Assembly: GCA_016703535.1 (NCBI GenBank)
Contig: JADJBV010000001.1
Location: 3,338,001-3,402,000 of the forward strand
Length of the DNA stretch: 64,000 bases
Source: Deltaproteobacteria bacterium
GTDB lineage: Bacteria > Myxococcota > Kuafuiibacteriia > Kuafuiibacteriales > Kuafuiibacteriaceae
Direction of reading: 5' to 3'
Shown here: one piece after another, positions 27,201 through 35,092 of the stretch
Layout: every line of letters starts with the position of its first letter
How positions within the stretch are numbered: the first letter of the stretch is position 1
The notes under the pieces: generated by a model
The model's input: only the letters and a program-made list of their open reading frames with translations
What the model was told of the DNA's origin: nothing
Database searches by the model: none
Translations under genes and position numbers: made by a program

Positions 27201-27339
27201 GTTGGCCAGCGGCGCGGGGGCCGAGGTGCAGCGCCCCTTAGCGACGGTGGTGGTGGGAGGTCTCTTCACCTCGACCCTCCTCACCCTGGTCTTGTTGCCG
27301 GCGCTTTATGGGTGGTGGTCTCGGCCCCGGGCCACTTGA
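24241..27339 (+). CDS. heavy-metal type RND efflux pump (CzcA/CusA family)
   Basis: The 1032-residue inner-membrane pump starts with GTG at 24241, overlapping the adaptor stop. It has the RND layout of twelve helices and two large periplasmic loops. The N-terminal block FDALPDITGNQV is typical of the heavy-metal efflux branch. The TM4 motif DFGLLVDGGVVMVEN carries the acidic residues that mark metal-ion/proton antiport in this branch. It uses the proton gradient to expel divalent or monovalent metal ions; the exact metal (Co/Zn/Cd/Ni or Cu/Ag) cannot be read safely. The operon lies between two multihaem cytochrome genes on the same strand. Confidence 0.92.
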   Translation: MIQALVRWAMAHRRLVLATTLLLALAAAGIGARLEFDALPDITGNQVIVLTGAPGYTPEETERRVTRPIEATLGGIPGVEGQRSLSRYGISAVTVIFSDATDKYLARQLVQERLNLVASGLPPDVDAPELAPVTGGLGEIFHFTLSSPTRTPAELYELATLEVAPLLRAVPGVVEVNTWGGMVRTIDIVADPLRMARQGVTLGGLTESLRSSVGTAAGASLSAGAGQTLLRAVARPVRPADLGDLIVHVDPAQGRHQGLDEDRTLVRLSDVATLTEGGQPRLGGATRDGQGETVYVMVQMLRGANALEVMGRIHERLPDVEAILPEEVRLELVYDRRTLVERTLRTVFGNLLEGGVLVVLVLLAMLGSWRAGILVAVTIPLSMLLAVVGMVVLGIPGNLMSLGAIDFGLLVDGGVVMVENFFHRLEECHDGHEGAAIEKGALEVAQPVFASVLIILLVYVPVVTLTGVDGKMFRPMATTVILALLSSLLLSLTFIPAASRTFLSRRDVPKRDPILVRWADRLHAPQLDFAMRRPGVIAGIAVGLLALGGGLFLRAGTTFVPQLDEGDLVIQTTRAPDISIESALRQAGEMEATLLREFPEVRQVVSRVGSPAVATDIMGLDQADVFVALKPKDQWRPGLDREGLIAEMDRVLAEADPQAERAFTQPIQMRFNELIGGETTDVAISVYGPDLDELRRLADQVAALVETEAGATDVRIAAPPAVELIEVRPRPLAAAQLGFTVAEILDAVRAVRTGVVVGETYDGLVRVPLRLRLAGEPTVHDLPRLTLPTESGELVPLLRLADLEHGPTPSLISHQDAVRRIVVGFNVRGGALGDVVRAAQGKIAAALKLPPSYRLVFGGQYETLQAATKRMQLVIPLVLVVILTVLIATFRRLKPALMIFSNVPFAGVGGMVALALRDLPISISAAVGFIALSGIAVLNGVVMMSRLVDAEAAGLTPKEAAYQAARSRMRPVLMTALVAALGFVPMMLASGAGAEVQRPLATVVVGGLFTSTLLTLVLLPALYGWWSRPRAT

Positions 27340-27397
27340 GCCAAGGTGGCGCACCCCCGAAGGACGCCGGGACCGTCGCGCCGAAGATCCAGGGGCC

Positions 27398-27994
27398 ATG
27401 GAGCTCCGACGTTTTCTCTGCCAAGACCCGATCCCGACCTCGACCCTCAATCCGATCCGGCACCCCTTCGCGGCCCACGCGCTGCGGACGGCGGCCAAAG
27501 GTGAAGGTCGCAGCGTCGGGGACCCGAAGATCCTCGACCAACCCTGGGAGCGGGGCGGCTACCTCAAGCGCGCCGGGTTGTCGGGGCTGGCCAAGATCCT
27601 GGACTCCCAATTTGGCCACGCCGCCAGCAAGACGCCCGAAGGGAAGGTCGCCATGGCTGAATACGTGCTGCGCCAGATGTCGACCTATTCGGTGACCGAC
27701 GGGGCCCATCGCTACCTGGTCGACGGCAAGGTCGACTGGAAGCCGGGATCGGTCGCCGATCGGCTGGCCGAGGGCGAAGTGGTGACCCTGACGTTCCAGA
27801 ACCTCAAGGCCCACACCATGGTCAGCATCCTCAACCTGCAGCAGCGCCCGATCCCCGGTGGCAGCGAGCGGACCTACACGACCCGGGAACAGAACGTGGG
27901 CCGCTGGGACACCAACGCCGCGCTCTCGGGGACCTTCAGCACCCTGGACGGGTTCCTGGCGTGGCTCCCCAAGTCCCACTCCCCGGTGCTGTAG
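27398..27994 (+). CDS. hypothetical protein following the RND pump
   Basis: A 198-residue product from the ATG at 27398; a longer frame reads into the pump gene. I do not recognise the family. It has no signal peptide or membrane helix, a mixed alpha/beta composition, and conserved-looking segments such as AHTMVSILNLQQRPIP, GRWDTNAALSGTF and TLDGFLAWLPKS. An overlapping frame of similar length on the minus strand has the Arg/Gly/Gln-rich composition of a shadow, so I prefer this strand. It starts 58 bp after the pump and a candidate terminator lies at its end, which suggests it closes the efflux operon. Confidence 0.55.
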   Translation: MELRRFLCQDPIPTSTLNPIRHPFAAHALRTAAKGEGRSVGDPKILDQPWERGGYLKRAGLSGLAKILDSQFGHAASKTPEGKVAMAEYVLRQMSTYSVTDGAHRYLVDGKVDWKPGSVADRLAEGEVVTLTFQNLKAHTMVSILNLQQRPIPGGSERTYTTREQNVGRWDTNAALSGTFSTLDGFLAWLPKSHSPVL

Positions 27995-28026
27995 GGACGG
28001 AAAAGGGGCCCGGGGTTACTTTTTTT
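27981..28026 (+). terminator. candidate intrinsic terminator of the efflux operon
   Basis: CCCCGG at 27981-27986 pairs with CCGGGG at 28010-28015 and is followed by TTAC and a run of seven T. The loop is long (23 bases) and the stem overlaps the end of the coding sequence, so efficiency is uncertain. Only 34 bp separate it from the next start codon. Confidence 0.4.
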
Positions 28027-28060
28027 CACCCCTGAGCACCGGTTCGGTGACTCACGGCAC

Positions 28061-31000
28061 ATGGGGTGGGTACGCCGATTTGGGGTGGTTGTTTTGGTGT
28101 CGGCGCTGGGCGCGTGCCAAGAGACCCCCGAAGACGCCCCGCCGCCCCTCACGGACGGTTGCCGCTCCTGCCACGGCAGCAACGCCAACGCCGCCCCGCC
28201 CCGGGCCCTGGATGGCGCCAGCGACACCACCGCCCCCAACGTCGGCGCCCATCAAGCCCACCTCTTGGGACAACGTTTGGGGCGTCCGGTCGCCTGCGGT
28301 GAGTGCCACTTGGTGCCCGAGGGCGATCAAGATCCGGGGCACCTCGACAGCCCGCTGCCGGCCGAGGTGACCTTCGGGCCGCTGGCCCGCAACCAAGACT
28401 CGGCGGCCACCTGGGATCGGGGCGCCCTCACCTGCCAAAACACGTACTGCCACGGGGCCACCTTGGGCGGCGGACTCCACCCGACGCCGAGCTGGAACGT
28501 GGTCGACGGGAGTCAGAGCGCCTGCGGCAGTTGCCACGGCTTGCCGCCGCCGGCGCCCCACCCCGCCGGCGACAACTGCGAGCAGTGCCACGATCCGGTC
28601 GCCGGCCCCAACCGCACCTTGGCCAACAAGCTGCGCCACGCCGACGGCGTCTTGGACGTCAAGGACACCGCCACTTGCCAGTCCTGTCACGGCTCCTTGG
28701 CCAACGCGGCGCCGCCCAACGACCTGATGGGCCGGGCCGATTCAACCCTGGTTTCGGTCGGTGCCCACCAGACCCACTTGGCCGGCGGCGCCTCCAGTAA
28801 GCCGGTCGCGTGCGAGGAGTGCCACCTCAACCCCGCCACCTTGGACGCCCCGGGCCACACCGACACGCCGCCCCCGGCCGAGCTCAACTTCGGCGCCATC
28901 GCGAGGGCCGACGGCGCCAACCCGAGCTGGCAAAGAGACAACGCCACCTGCGCCAACACCTACTGCCACGGCGCCACCACCCAGCCGATCTGGACCCGCA
29001 GCGACGGCAGCCAAGCGGCCTGCGGCAGTTGCCACGGCTTGCCGCCGGCGGCACCTCACCCGGCCAGCGATCGCTGCGAGTTGTGCCACCTGCCGACGGC
29101 CGGGCCCAACCTGACCATCGCCCACGTCGAAAACCACGTGGACGGCGTGCTGCAGGTCGCGGTCGACGGCTGCACCGGCTGCCACGGCACCGGCGCCAAC
29201 TTGGCCCCGCCCCAAGACGCGATGTTGCGCAACGATCCGACCCTGCCGTCGATCGGCGCGCACCAGACCCACGTCACCGGGGGCCGGGACGCTCGCCCGG
29301 TCACCTGCGACTCCTGCCACTTGGTGCCGACCCAACTCGACACGCCCGGCCACGTGGACACCGAACTTCCGGCCGAGCTCCACTTCGGGAGCATCTCGGC
29401 CAACAACGGCTCCACGCCACGCTACGACGCCGCCACCAACACCTGCGGCAACACCTATTGCCACGGCACCGCCACGCCCAAGTGGACGGTGGTCGACGGC
29501 ACCGAAGCCGCCTGCGAGACCTGCCACGGCCTGCCGCCCGCCGAACCACACCCAGCCAACGACCGCTGCGAGCTCTGCCACCTGCCGACCGCCGGCCCCA
29601 ACCAGACCATCGCCCACCGAGAGAGCCACGTGGACGGGGTCCTCGATGTGGCCATCGACGGCTGCACCGGTTGCCACGGCAGCGAAGAAAACTTGGCGCC
29701 GCCGATCGACGCCTTGCTCCGCACCGATCCGGCCTTGCCTTCGATCGGCGCCCATCAAACCCACTTGGCGGGTGGGCGCAGCTCCCGGCCCGTCGCCTGC
29801 GACACCTGCCACGTCGTGCCCCAACGACTCGACGATCAAGGTCACCGGGATACCGGGCCCCCCGCCGAGGTTTATCTGGTGGGCCTGGCCCGGGCCGACG
29901 GCGCCACGCCCGTCTTGTTGCCCGACGGCACCTGCGCCAACACCTACTGCCACGGCGGTACATTGAGTGGAGGGATCAACCCCGATCCCTCTTGGGTGGT
30001 CACCGACGGCAGCGAAGCGACCTGCGGCAGCTGCCACGGCCTGCCTCCGCCCGCGCCTCACCCCGCCAACGACAACTGCGGCAGTTGCCACGCGCCGACC
30101 GCCGGCACGGGGCGGGTCATCGCCAACCCCAGCACCCACGTCGACGGCATCTTGCAGGTCACCAGCGGCGACTGCGCCAGCTGCCACGGCGGCGCCGGCG
30201 TCTCGGCCCCGCCCAACGACACCAACGGCCGCTTCGATCTCAGCTTGCCGAGCGTCGGCGCCCATCGGGCCCACGTCGAAGGGAGCCTCGGCCTCTCGCG
30301 ACCGGTCGCTTGCGATCAGTGCCACCTGGTCCCCACCGAAACCAACAGCCCGGGCCACGTGGACACGCCGCTGCCCGCGGAGCTCAACTTCGGCAACTTG
30401 GCCAGCGCCAACGGGGCCCTCCGTCCGGCCTTCGATCCGGCGACGAACACCTGCGGCAACACCTATTGCCACGGCGCCAACCTGGACGACGGCACCAACC
30501 AAGCGCCCTCCTGGATCGTGGTGGACGGCAGCCAAGCGGCCTGCGGCAGTTGCCACGGTACGCCGCCGGGCGGCACCCACCCCAACGACAACCGGTGCGA
30601 ACTTTGCCACCAGCCCACCGCCGGGGCCGGGCTGACCATCGCCGACGCCACCACCCACCTCGACGGGATCCTCCAGACCCAGGTGGGCTGCGACTCGTGC
30701 CACGGGCAAAACGGCAACACCGCCCCACCTCGAGATCTGGACGGCCAGTCGGCCACCACCTTGCGGACCGTCGGCGCGCATCAGACCCACTTGGTAGGAG
30801 GGGACGCCTCGCGGCCGGTCGCCTGCAGCGAGTGCCACCTGGTGCCCGCCCAAAACAACAGCCCGGGCCACACCGACACCAACCGGCCCGCCGAGGTGAT
30901 CTTTGGGCCGACCGCGGGCTACGGACACACGCCGCGCTGGACCGCGCCCACCTGCGCCAACACCTACTGCCACTCGGGCAACGGCGGGGCCACGCCGATC

Positions 31001-34000
31001 CCCAACTGGACGGTGGTCAACGGCACCCAAAGCCAGTGCGGCTCCTGTCACGGCAACCCGCCCCCTTCACCGGTGCACCAGACGGGCGCGGCCTGCGCCA
31101 ACTGTCACCTGCCCACCGCCGGGCCCGGCGACACCATCGCCAACCGCGCCACCCACGTCGACGGCGTGCTTCAGGTTGTCAACCTAGCTTGCAATACCTG
31201 CCACGGGGATCAGTTCAGCTCGGCACCTCCGGTGGACTTGGCCATGAACACCGCCCCCACCGATCCCCAGGTCGGCACCCACCAGGCCCACTTGGGCGGA
31301 GGCCAGTGGTCGGCGCCCGTGCCCTGCCAAAGTTGCCACGTGGTCCCGCCGGTGACCGACTCGCCGGGCCATTTGGATCCCAACCTCCCCTCGGAGGTGG
31401 TGTTTTCGGGCCGTTCGTCGGCCCAGGGCAGCACTCCGGTCTACAACACCACCACCCGGACCTGCGCCGACAGCTATTGCCACGGCAACAGCAGCAGCCT
31501 GGGCACCGTGCCGCTCCCGGTGTGGAACGCCCCGGCCAGCGTGCCGTGCGCCGGCTGCCACGGTATGCCGCCGGCCGCGCCCCACCCTCAGCTCGATCGT
31601 TGCGAGATCTGCCACGCGCCGGTCGCGGGTCCCAACCAGACCATCCTCACGCCGAGCCGACACGTCGACGGCATCGAAGACACGGTGGTCCCGACCACCT
31701 GCCAGAGTTGTCACGGCACCAACAATGATCCTGCCCCGCCGCGGGATCTCGACGGCAACACCACCAGCCTTCAGGTGGGCGCACATCAAGCGCACCTCGA
31801 TGGCACCGGTCGTTCGGCCCCGATCGACTGCAGCGAGTGCCACTTGCCGGTGGCCGCCAACAACGTCGGCGCCGCCGGCCACTACGACACCGGGCGCCCG
31901 GCCGAGTTGTTGTTCGGTGCCTTGGCCCGGCAAGGGGGGCGCACCGTCACCTTCAACAACGGCACCTGCGGCAACACCTACTGCCACGACGGCGGTTTGC
32001 CCGGCGGCACCCAGCCCAACCCGGGTTGGAGCCAAGGCTCCTTGGCCTGCGACGCCTGCCACGGCATGCCGCCGCCCGACCCCAACCACACCAACGTCCC
32101 CAACAACACCTGCGTAAACTGCCACCCCGACACCTCTGGCCCGGGGCAGACCATCGCCCACCCCGAGCGGCACGTGGACGGGACGGTCCAGACCTCGGCC
32201 ACCTGCGACAGCTGCCACGGGGGCAATGGGGATCCGACGCCGCCCCGAGATCTGGCGGGCTTGAGCGTCAGCCCAGTGGTCGGTGCCCATCAGGCCCACC
32301 GGACGCCCAGCAACTCGGCGCCGGTCGCCTGCCAGACCTGCCACCTGGTCCCTGCGACCTACGGCGCCCCGGGCCACGCCGACACCCCCCAACCCGCGGA
32401 GGTCGGGATGACCGGACGAGCCCGGCTCGATGGCGTCAACGCCAGCTACGTCACCGCCACCAAAACCTGCAACAACAGCTACTGCCACGGCGCGACCTTG
32501 GTCGGCGGCAAAACCGCCGTGATCTGGAGCGACGGCGACGGCAGCGAATCCCAATGCGGCGCCTGCCACGGGATGCCGCCCGCTTCGCCGGCCCACAACG
32601 GCCAGACCCCCACCGGCTGCAACGGCTGCCACCAAGACACGGCCGGCGCCAACGCGACGATCATCGCGCCCGCGCCCCACCTCGACGGCACGGTGCAGGT
32701 GTCGGGTGGGGGCTGCGACAGCTGCCACGGGTCACCGCCGGCGCCCGGGCGAGAGAGTTACGCCGGCAGCGCCGGGGCCCACCAGGCCCACGCGGGCACC
32801 TTGGGCTTCGAGTGCGCGACCTGCCACGGCAACAACGGCACCGGCGCCAGCCACAACCAAGGCAACGGCACCGTCAGCCGCAACAACGTAGACGTGGTGT
32901 TCGACGTCAGCGTCGCCTACCCAGGCGGGACCACCATGCGCAACGGCGGCACCAGCGCTTACGATCGCACCAACCGGACCTGCGCGGTGGGTTGCCACAA
33001 CCCGATCTTGGGCAACCCACCCGAGACCCCCAACCTGAGCAACCGCCCCGTTTGGGCCGCGGGCGCCCTAACCTGCAGCAACTGCCACGACGCGGTGGCC
33101 ACCACCACCCCGCGCAACCATGACCTGAGCGGCCTCGGCAGCGCCGGCTGTCTGGAGTGTCACGATCAGTCCCAGCACCTCTCGGGCACCATGCGCATCC
33201 GCGACCCGGATCCGACCGACGCCTTCGTGTGGTCGGCGGCCCAGCCCGACAACCTGTGCCGAACCTGCCACGACAACGGCACCACCCGGGCCTTCGGCAA
33301 TCAGGCGCCCCGGAACGTGCAGACGCCCTACGCCGCCTCGGCCCACTCGGCCGAAGGTTATCGCTGCACCACCTGCCACTCGGTGCACAGCTCCACCGGC
33401 GGGCCCCTCTTCGTCGACCCGGCCTCCGGCACCTGCATGAGCTCGGGGTGCCACAACAACCTGACCGCCACCTTCGCCTTGGCCCCCAGCGGGCAGATCT
33501 CCCACCACCGCATCGAAGGCGGCGCCGGCATCCAGCTCTCCTGCAGCAGCTGTCACAACGCCCACGTGTCGCAGGCGCCGCCCAACGCCCCGGTCGATCC
33601 CGACAACCGCTGGGTGATCATGGCCCAGCCGGCGACGGCTCGGACCCAACGGAAGAACCAAGGCAACTACACCACCTTCTGCCTCCGTTGCCACGACGGC
33701 ACCATGCCCCCTGGAGTGCAGGGTGCGATGAACATCGCCCAAGCCTTGAGCAACAGCGTCGACCCGAGCGCCTTCCGCAAAAACGCGACCGAGTCCTGGC
33801 ACAAGAAGGAGCACAGCGGCTTCAACTGCCAAAACTGCCACGACGACCACGGCAGCAACGGCAGCGGCGGCATCCAACGGGGCCGCCTCCTGCGGGGCTC
33901 CTTGATCTCGATCAACAACTTCAACGCCGGCGCCCGCACCTATCCCGACTCCGAAAACAGCTGCGGGACGAACACCAACGGCCTCGGCTTCGGCTGTCAC

Positions 34001-34003
34001 TGA
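28061..34003 (+). CDS. giant multihaem lipoprotein cytochrome of the CX4CH/CXXCH repeat type (about 56 haem sites)
   Basis: The 1980-residue protein has a lipoprotein signal with lipobox LGAC about 19 residues in. I count 45 CXXCH, 10 CX4CH (nine of the form CxNTYCH or CxxSYCH, plus CMSSGCH) and one CX3CH (CAVGCH), giving about 56 possible covalent haems. The layout of one CX4CH followed by CXXCH motifs matches the Geobacter-type C4xC/C2xCH repeat family. Nine units of about 168 residues each carry four CXXCH and one CX4CH. A distinct C-terminal 430 residues carry the rest, ending in a lone Cys and GCH at the last residues. The lipid anchor suggests an outer-membrane or surface location. Function as an electron-storage or extracellular electron-transfer protein is inferred from haem number. 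Confidence 0.9.
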   Translation: MGWVRRFGVVVLVSALGACQETPEDAPPPLTDGCRSCHGSNANAAPPRALDGASDTTAPNVGAHQAHLLGQRLGRPVACGECHLVPEGDQDPGHLDSPLPAEVTFGPLARNQDSAATWDRGALTCQNTYCHGATLGGGLHPTPSWNVVDGSQSACGSCHGLPPPAPHPAGDNCEQCHDPVAGPNRTLANKLRHADGVLDVKDTATCQSCHGSLANAAPPNDLMGRADSTLVSVGAHQTHLAGGASSKPVACEECHLNPATLDAPGHTDTPPPAELNFGAIARADGANPSWQRDNATCANTYCHGATTQPIWTRSDGSQAACGSCHGLPPAAPHPASDRCELCHLPTAGPNLTIAHVENHVDGVLQVAVDGCTGCHGTGANLAPPQDAMLRNDPTLPSIGAHQTHVTGGRDARPVTCDSCHLVPTQLDTPGHVDTELPAELHFGSISANNGSTPRYDAATNTCGNTYCHGTATPKWTVVDGTEAACETCHGLPPAEPHPANDRCELCHLPTAGPNQTIAHRESHVDGVLDVAIDGCTGCHGSEENLAPPIDALLRTDPALPSIGAHQTHLAGGRSSRPVACDTCHVVPQRLDDQGHRDTGPPAEVYLVGLARADGATPVLLPDGTCANTYCHGGTLSGGINPDPSWVVTDGSEATCGSCHGLPPPAPHPANDNCGSCHAPTAGTGRVIANPSTHVDGILQVTSGDCASCHGGAGVSAPPNDTNGRFDLSLPSVGAHRAHVEGSLGLSRPVACDQCHLVPTETNSPGHVDTPLPAELNFGNLASANGALRPAFDPATNTCGNTYCHGANLDDGTNQAPSWIVVDGSQAACGSCHGTPPGGTHPNDNRCELCHQPTAGAGLTIADATTHLDGILQTQVGCDSCHGQNGNTAPPRDLDGQSATTLRTVGAHQTHLVGGDASRPVACSECHLVPAQNNSPGHTDTNRPAEVIFGPTAGYGHTPRWTAPTCANTYCHSGNGGATPIPNWTVVNGTQSQCGSCHGNPPPSPVHQTGAACANCHLPTAGPGDTIANRATHVDGVLQVVNLACNTCHGDQFSSAPPVDLAMNTAPTDPQVGTHQAHLGGGQWSAPVPCQSCHVVPPVTDSPGHLDPNLPSEVVFSGRSSAQGSTPVYNTTTRTCADSYCHGNSSSLGTVPLPVWNAPASVPCAGCHGMPPAAPHPQLDRCEICHAPVAGPNQTILTPSRHVDGIEDTVVPTTCQSCHGTNNDPAPPRDLDGNTTSLQVGAHQAHLDGTGRSAPIDCSECHLPVAANNVGAAGHYDTGRPAELLFGALARQGGRTVTFNNGTCGNTYCHDGGLPGGTQPNPGWSQGSLACDACHGMPPPDPNHTNVPNNTCVNCHPDTSGPGQTIAHPERHVDGTVQTSATCDSCHGGNGDPTPPRDLAGLSVSPVVGAHQAHRTPSNSAPVACQTCHLVPATYGAPGHADTPQPAEVGMTGRARLDGVNASYVTATKTCNNSYCHGATLVGGKTAVIWSDGDGSESQCGACHGMPPASPAHNGQTPTGCNGCHQDTAGANATIIAPAPHLDGTVQVSGGGCDSCHGSPPAPGRESYAGSAGAHQAHAGTLGFECATCHGNNGTGASHNQGNGTVSRNNVDVVFDVSVAYPGGTTMRNGGTSAYDRTNRTCAVGCHNPILGNPPETPNLSNRPVWAAGALTCSNCHDAVATTTPRNHDLSGLGSAGCLECHDQSQHLSGTMRIRDPDPTDAFVWSAAQPDNLCRTCHDNGTTRAFGNQAPRNVQTPYAASAHSAEGYRCTTCHSVHSSTGGPLFVDPASGTCMSSGCHNNLTATFALAPSGQISHHRIEGGAGIQLSCSSCHNAHVSQAPPNAPVDPDNRWVIMAQPATARTQRKNQGNYTTFCLRCHDGTMPPGVQGAMNIAQALSNSVDPSAFRKNATESWHKKEHSGFNCQNCHDDHGSNGSGGIQRGRLLRGSLISINNFNAGARTYPDSENSCGTNTNGLGFGCH
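28150..32710 (+). repeat. nine tandem cytochrome modules of about 504 bp
   Basis: The CX4CH motifs begin at 28433, 28949, 29444, 29933, 30452, 30953, 31463, 31967 and 32468. Spacings are 489-519 bp with a mean of about 504 bp (168 residues). Each unit repeats the order CXXCHG, GAHQxHLxG, ACxxCHLVP, GHxDxxxPAE, CxNTYCHG, CGSCHGxPP, CxxCHxPTAGP and HxDGxLQ. Copies differ in sequence, so the duplications are not recent. The interval boundaries are approximate. Confidence 0.88.
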
Positions 34004-34011
34004 CCTCCCCA

Positions 34012-34035
34012 GGCCGGGACCACCCCAGTCCGGCC
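34012..34035 (+). terminator. strong hairpin after the giant cytochrome gene
   Basis: GGCCGGGAC and GTCCGGCC pair with a single bulged G and a 7-base loop, 9 bp after the stop codon. There is no T run. A second perfect stem, CCCCGGC-CT-GCCGGGG, lies at 34131-34146. Together they probably insulate the cytochrome transcript from the regulator gene downstream. Confidence 0.4.
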
Positions 34036-34208
34036 CTCGGCACCCCCTCCCGATCGGCCGCGCCTCACTCGCCGGATCTGCTCCGATGGCCTCGCGGTGA
34101 GGCACCGCGTTCCGCCCCCTAAAGCGGCGTCCCCGGCCTGCCGGGGTGGGGGTTCGACCCCTGGCCCTTGGGGCTGACGGCCGCGAGATGAGGGGGTATG
34201 AATCGAGG

Positions 34209-35051
34209 ATGGGCAGCGAACGGCTGTTCGTTCGGACGGCGAGGTCGACCCGCACCTGGCCGGCCCCGGACGCCCGAACCAGCGCCTTCTTCGAAGCGGA
34301 GCCCCTCGCTGCGCTGCACAGCCACGTGCGCAAGGTCCGTTGGGGCCACGAGTCGATCGCGGCGCCGGTCGACGAGTTGATCGTGCCCGATGGGGCGCTG
34401 CACCTGATCGTGGTGTTGCCCGGGGGCGGCGCGAGGCCTTACGGGCTGGCGGTCGGGGCCTCGACGGCGCCGAACGTCGTGCACCTCGCGGGCGACATCC
34501 GCCACGTCGAGCTGGAGCTGGACGCGGGTGGTTCCTTGGCCTTGTTCGGGGCGCCGGCTCGGGCCCTGGAGGGGCAAGCGGTGCCGCTCGAGGATCTTTG
34601 GGGAGACGCGGCGGTGGTGTTCGGACAGCGGTTGGCGGAGGAAAAGTCCGACCAGGGCCGCGTCCACCTCGCCCAGGCGATCATCGCCGAACGGGCGGGG
34701 AACCTCACCGCCCCCCCGGTCGTGAGGGCGGCGCTGGACCGGATGAGGAGACGCGCGGGGCAACTTCAGGTCCGGACCTTGGCCGATGAGCTCGGGGTCA
34801 GCGAACGGCGCCTCGAGCAGCTCTTTCACCAATACGTTGGCCTCACGCCCAAGGCGAGCTGCCGAGTCGTGCGCTTTCAGCGGGTCATTGACCGGCTCGC
34901 GTCCTCCGAGGGGCGTACCTCCTGGGCCGAGCTCGCCCTGGAGGCCGGCTTCGTCGACCAGTCGCACCTGGCCAACGACGTCCGGGCCTTAACCGGCCTC
35001 AGCCCGACCCGGCTGGTGGCCCGCGGCGGTTTCGGATTTCTCCAAGACTGA
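34209..35051 (+). CDS. AraC-family transcriptional regulator
   Basis: The product is about 280 residues from the ATG at 34209; ATG codons at 34188 and 34146 are alternatives. The N-terminal half is a beta-rich sensor-type domain of the kind found in AraC regulators, with VPDGALHLIVVL and an RHVELELDAGGSLALF strand pair. The C-terminal 100 residues contain two helix-turn-helix units, VRTLADELGVSERRLEQLFHQYVGLTPK and SWAELALEAGFVDQSHLANDVRALTGLSP, cited as the marking motifs. It lies 41 bp upstream of a short-chain dehydrogenase gene on the same strand and probably controls it. The inducer is unknown. Confidence 0.87.
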   Translation: MGSERLFVRTARSTRTWPAPDARTSAFFEAEPLAALHSHVRKVRWGHESIAAPVDELIVPDGALHLIVVLPGGGARPYGLAVGASTAPNVVHLAGDIRHVELELDAGGSLALFGAPARALEGQAVPLEDLWGDAAVVFGQRLAEEKSDQGRVHLAQAIIAERAGNLTAPPVVRAALDRMRRRAGQLQVRTLADELGVSERRLEQLFHQYVGLTPKASCRVVRFQRVIDRLASSEGRTSWAELALEAGFVDQSHLANDVRALTGLSPTRLVARGGFGFLQD

Positions 35052-35092
35052 GGGGCAGCAGGGCGGCAAAGTTTGGCGTCGAGGAGAACCCA

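Noticed and set aside
27281..27979. 232-codon minus-strand frame opposite the small gene after the RND pump
   Set aside because: Gly/Arg/Pro/Gln-heavy composition typical of a shadow, and it would also overlap the pump gene.
28742..31051. 769-codon frame on the minus strand inside the giant cytochrome gene
   Set aside because: Made of Gly/Val/Ala/Arg repeats that mirror the tandem cytochrome repeats. No start signal or family motif.
28150..32710. Could the roughly 504-bp periodicity be a CRISPR array or mobile repeat
   Set aside because: The repeats are in-frame protein modules with changed sequence, not short identical repeats with spacers.
34147..34162. GGGG-TTCGA-CCCC-like T-arm resembling a tRNA 3' end
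   Set aside because: No acceptor, D or anticodon arms can be placed upstream.
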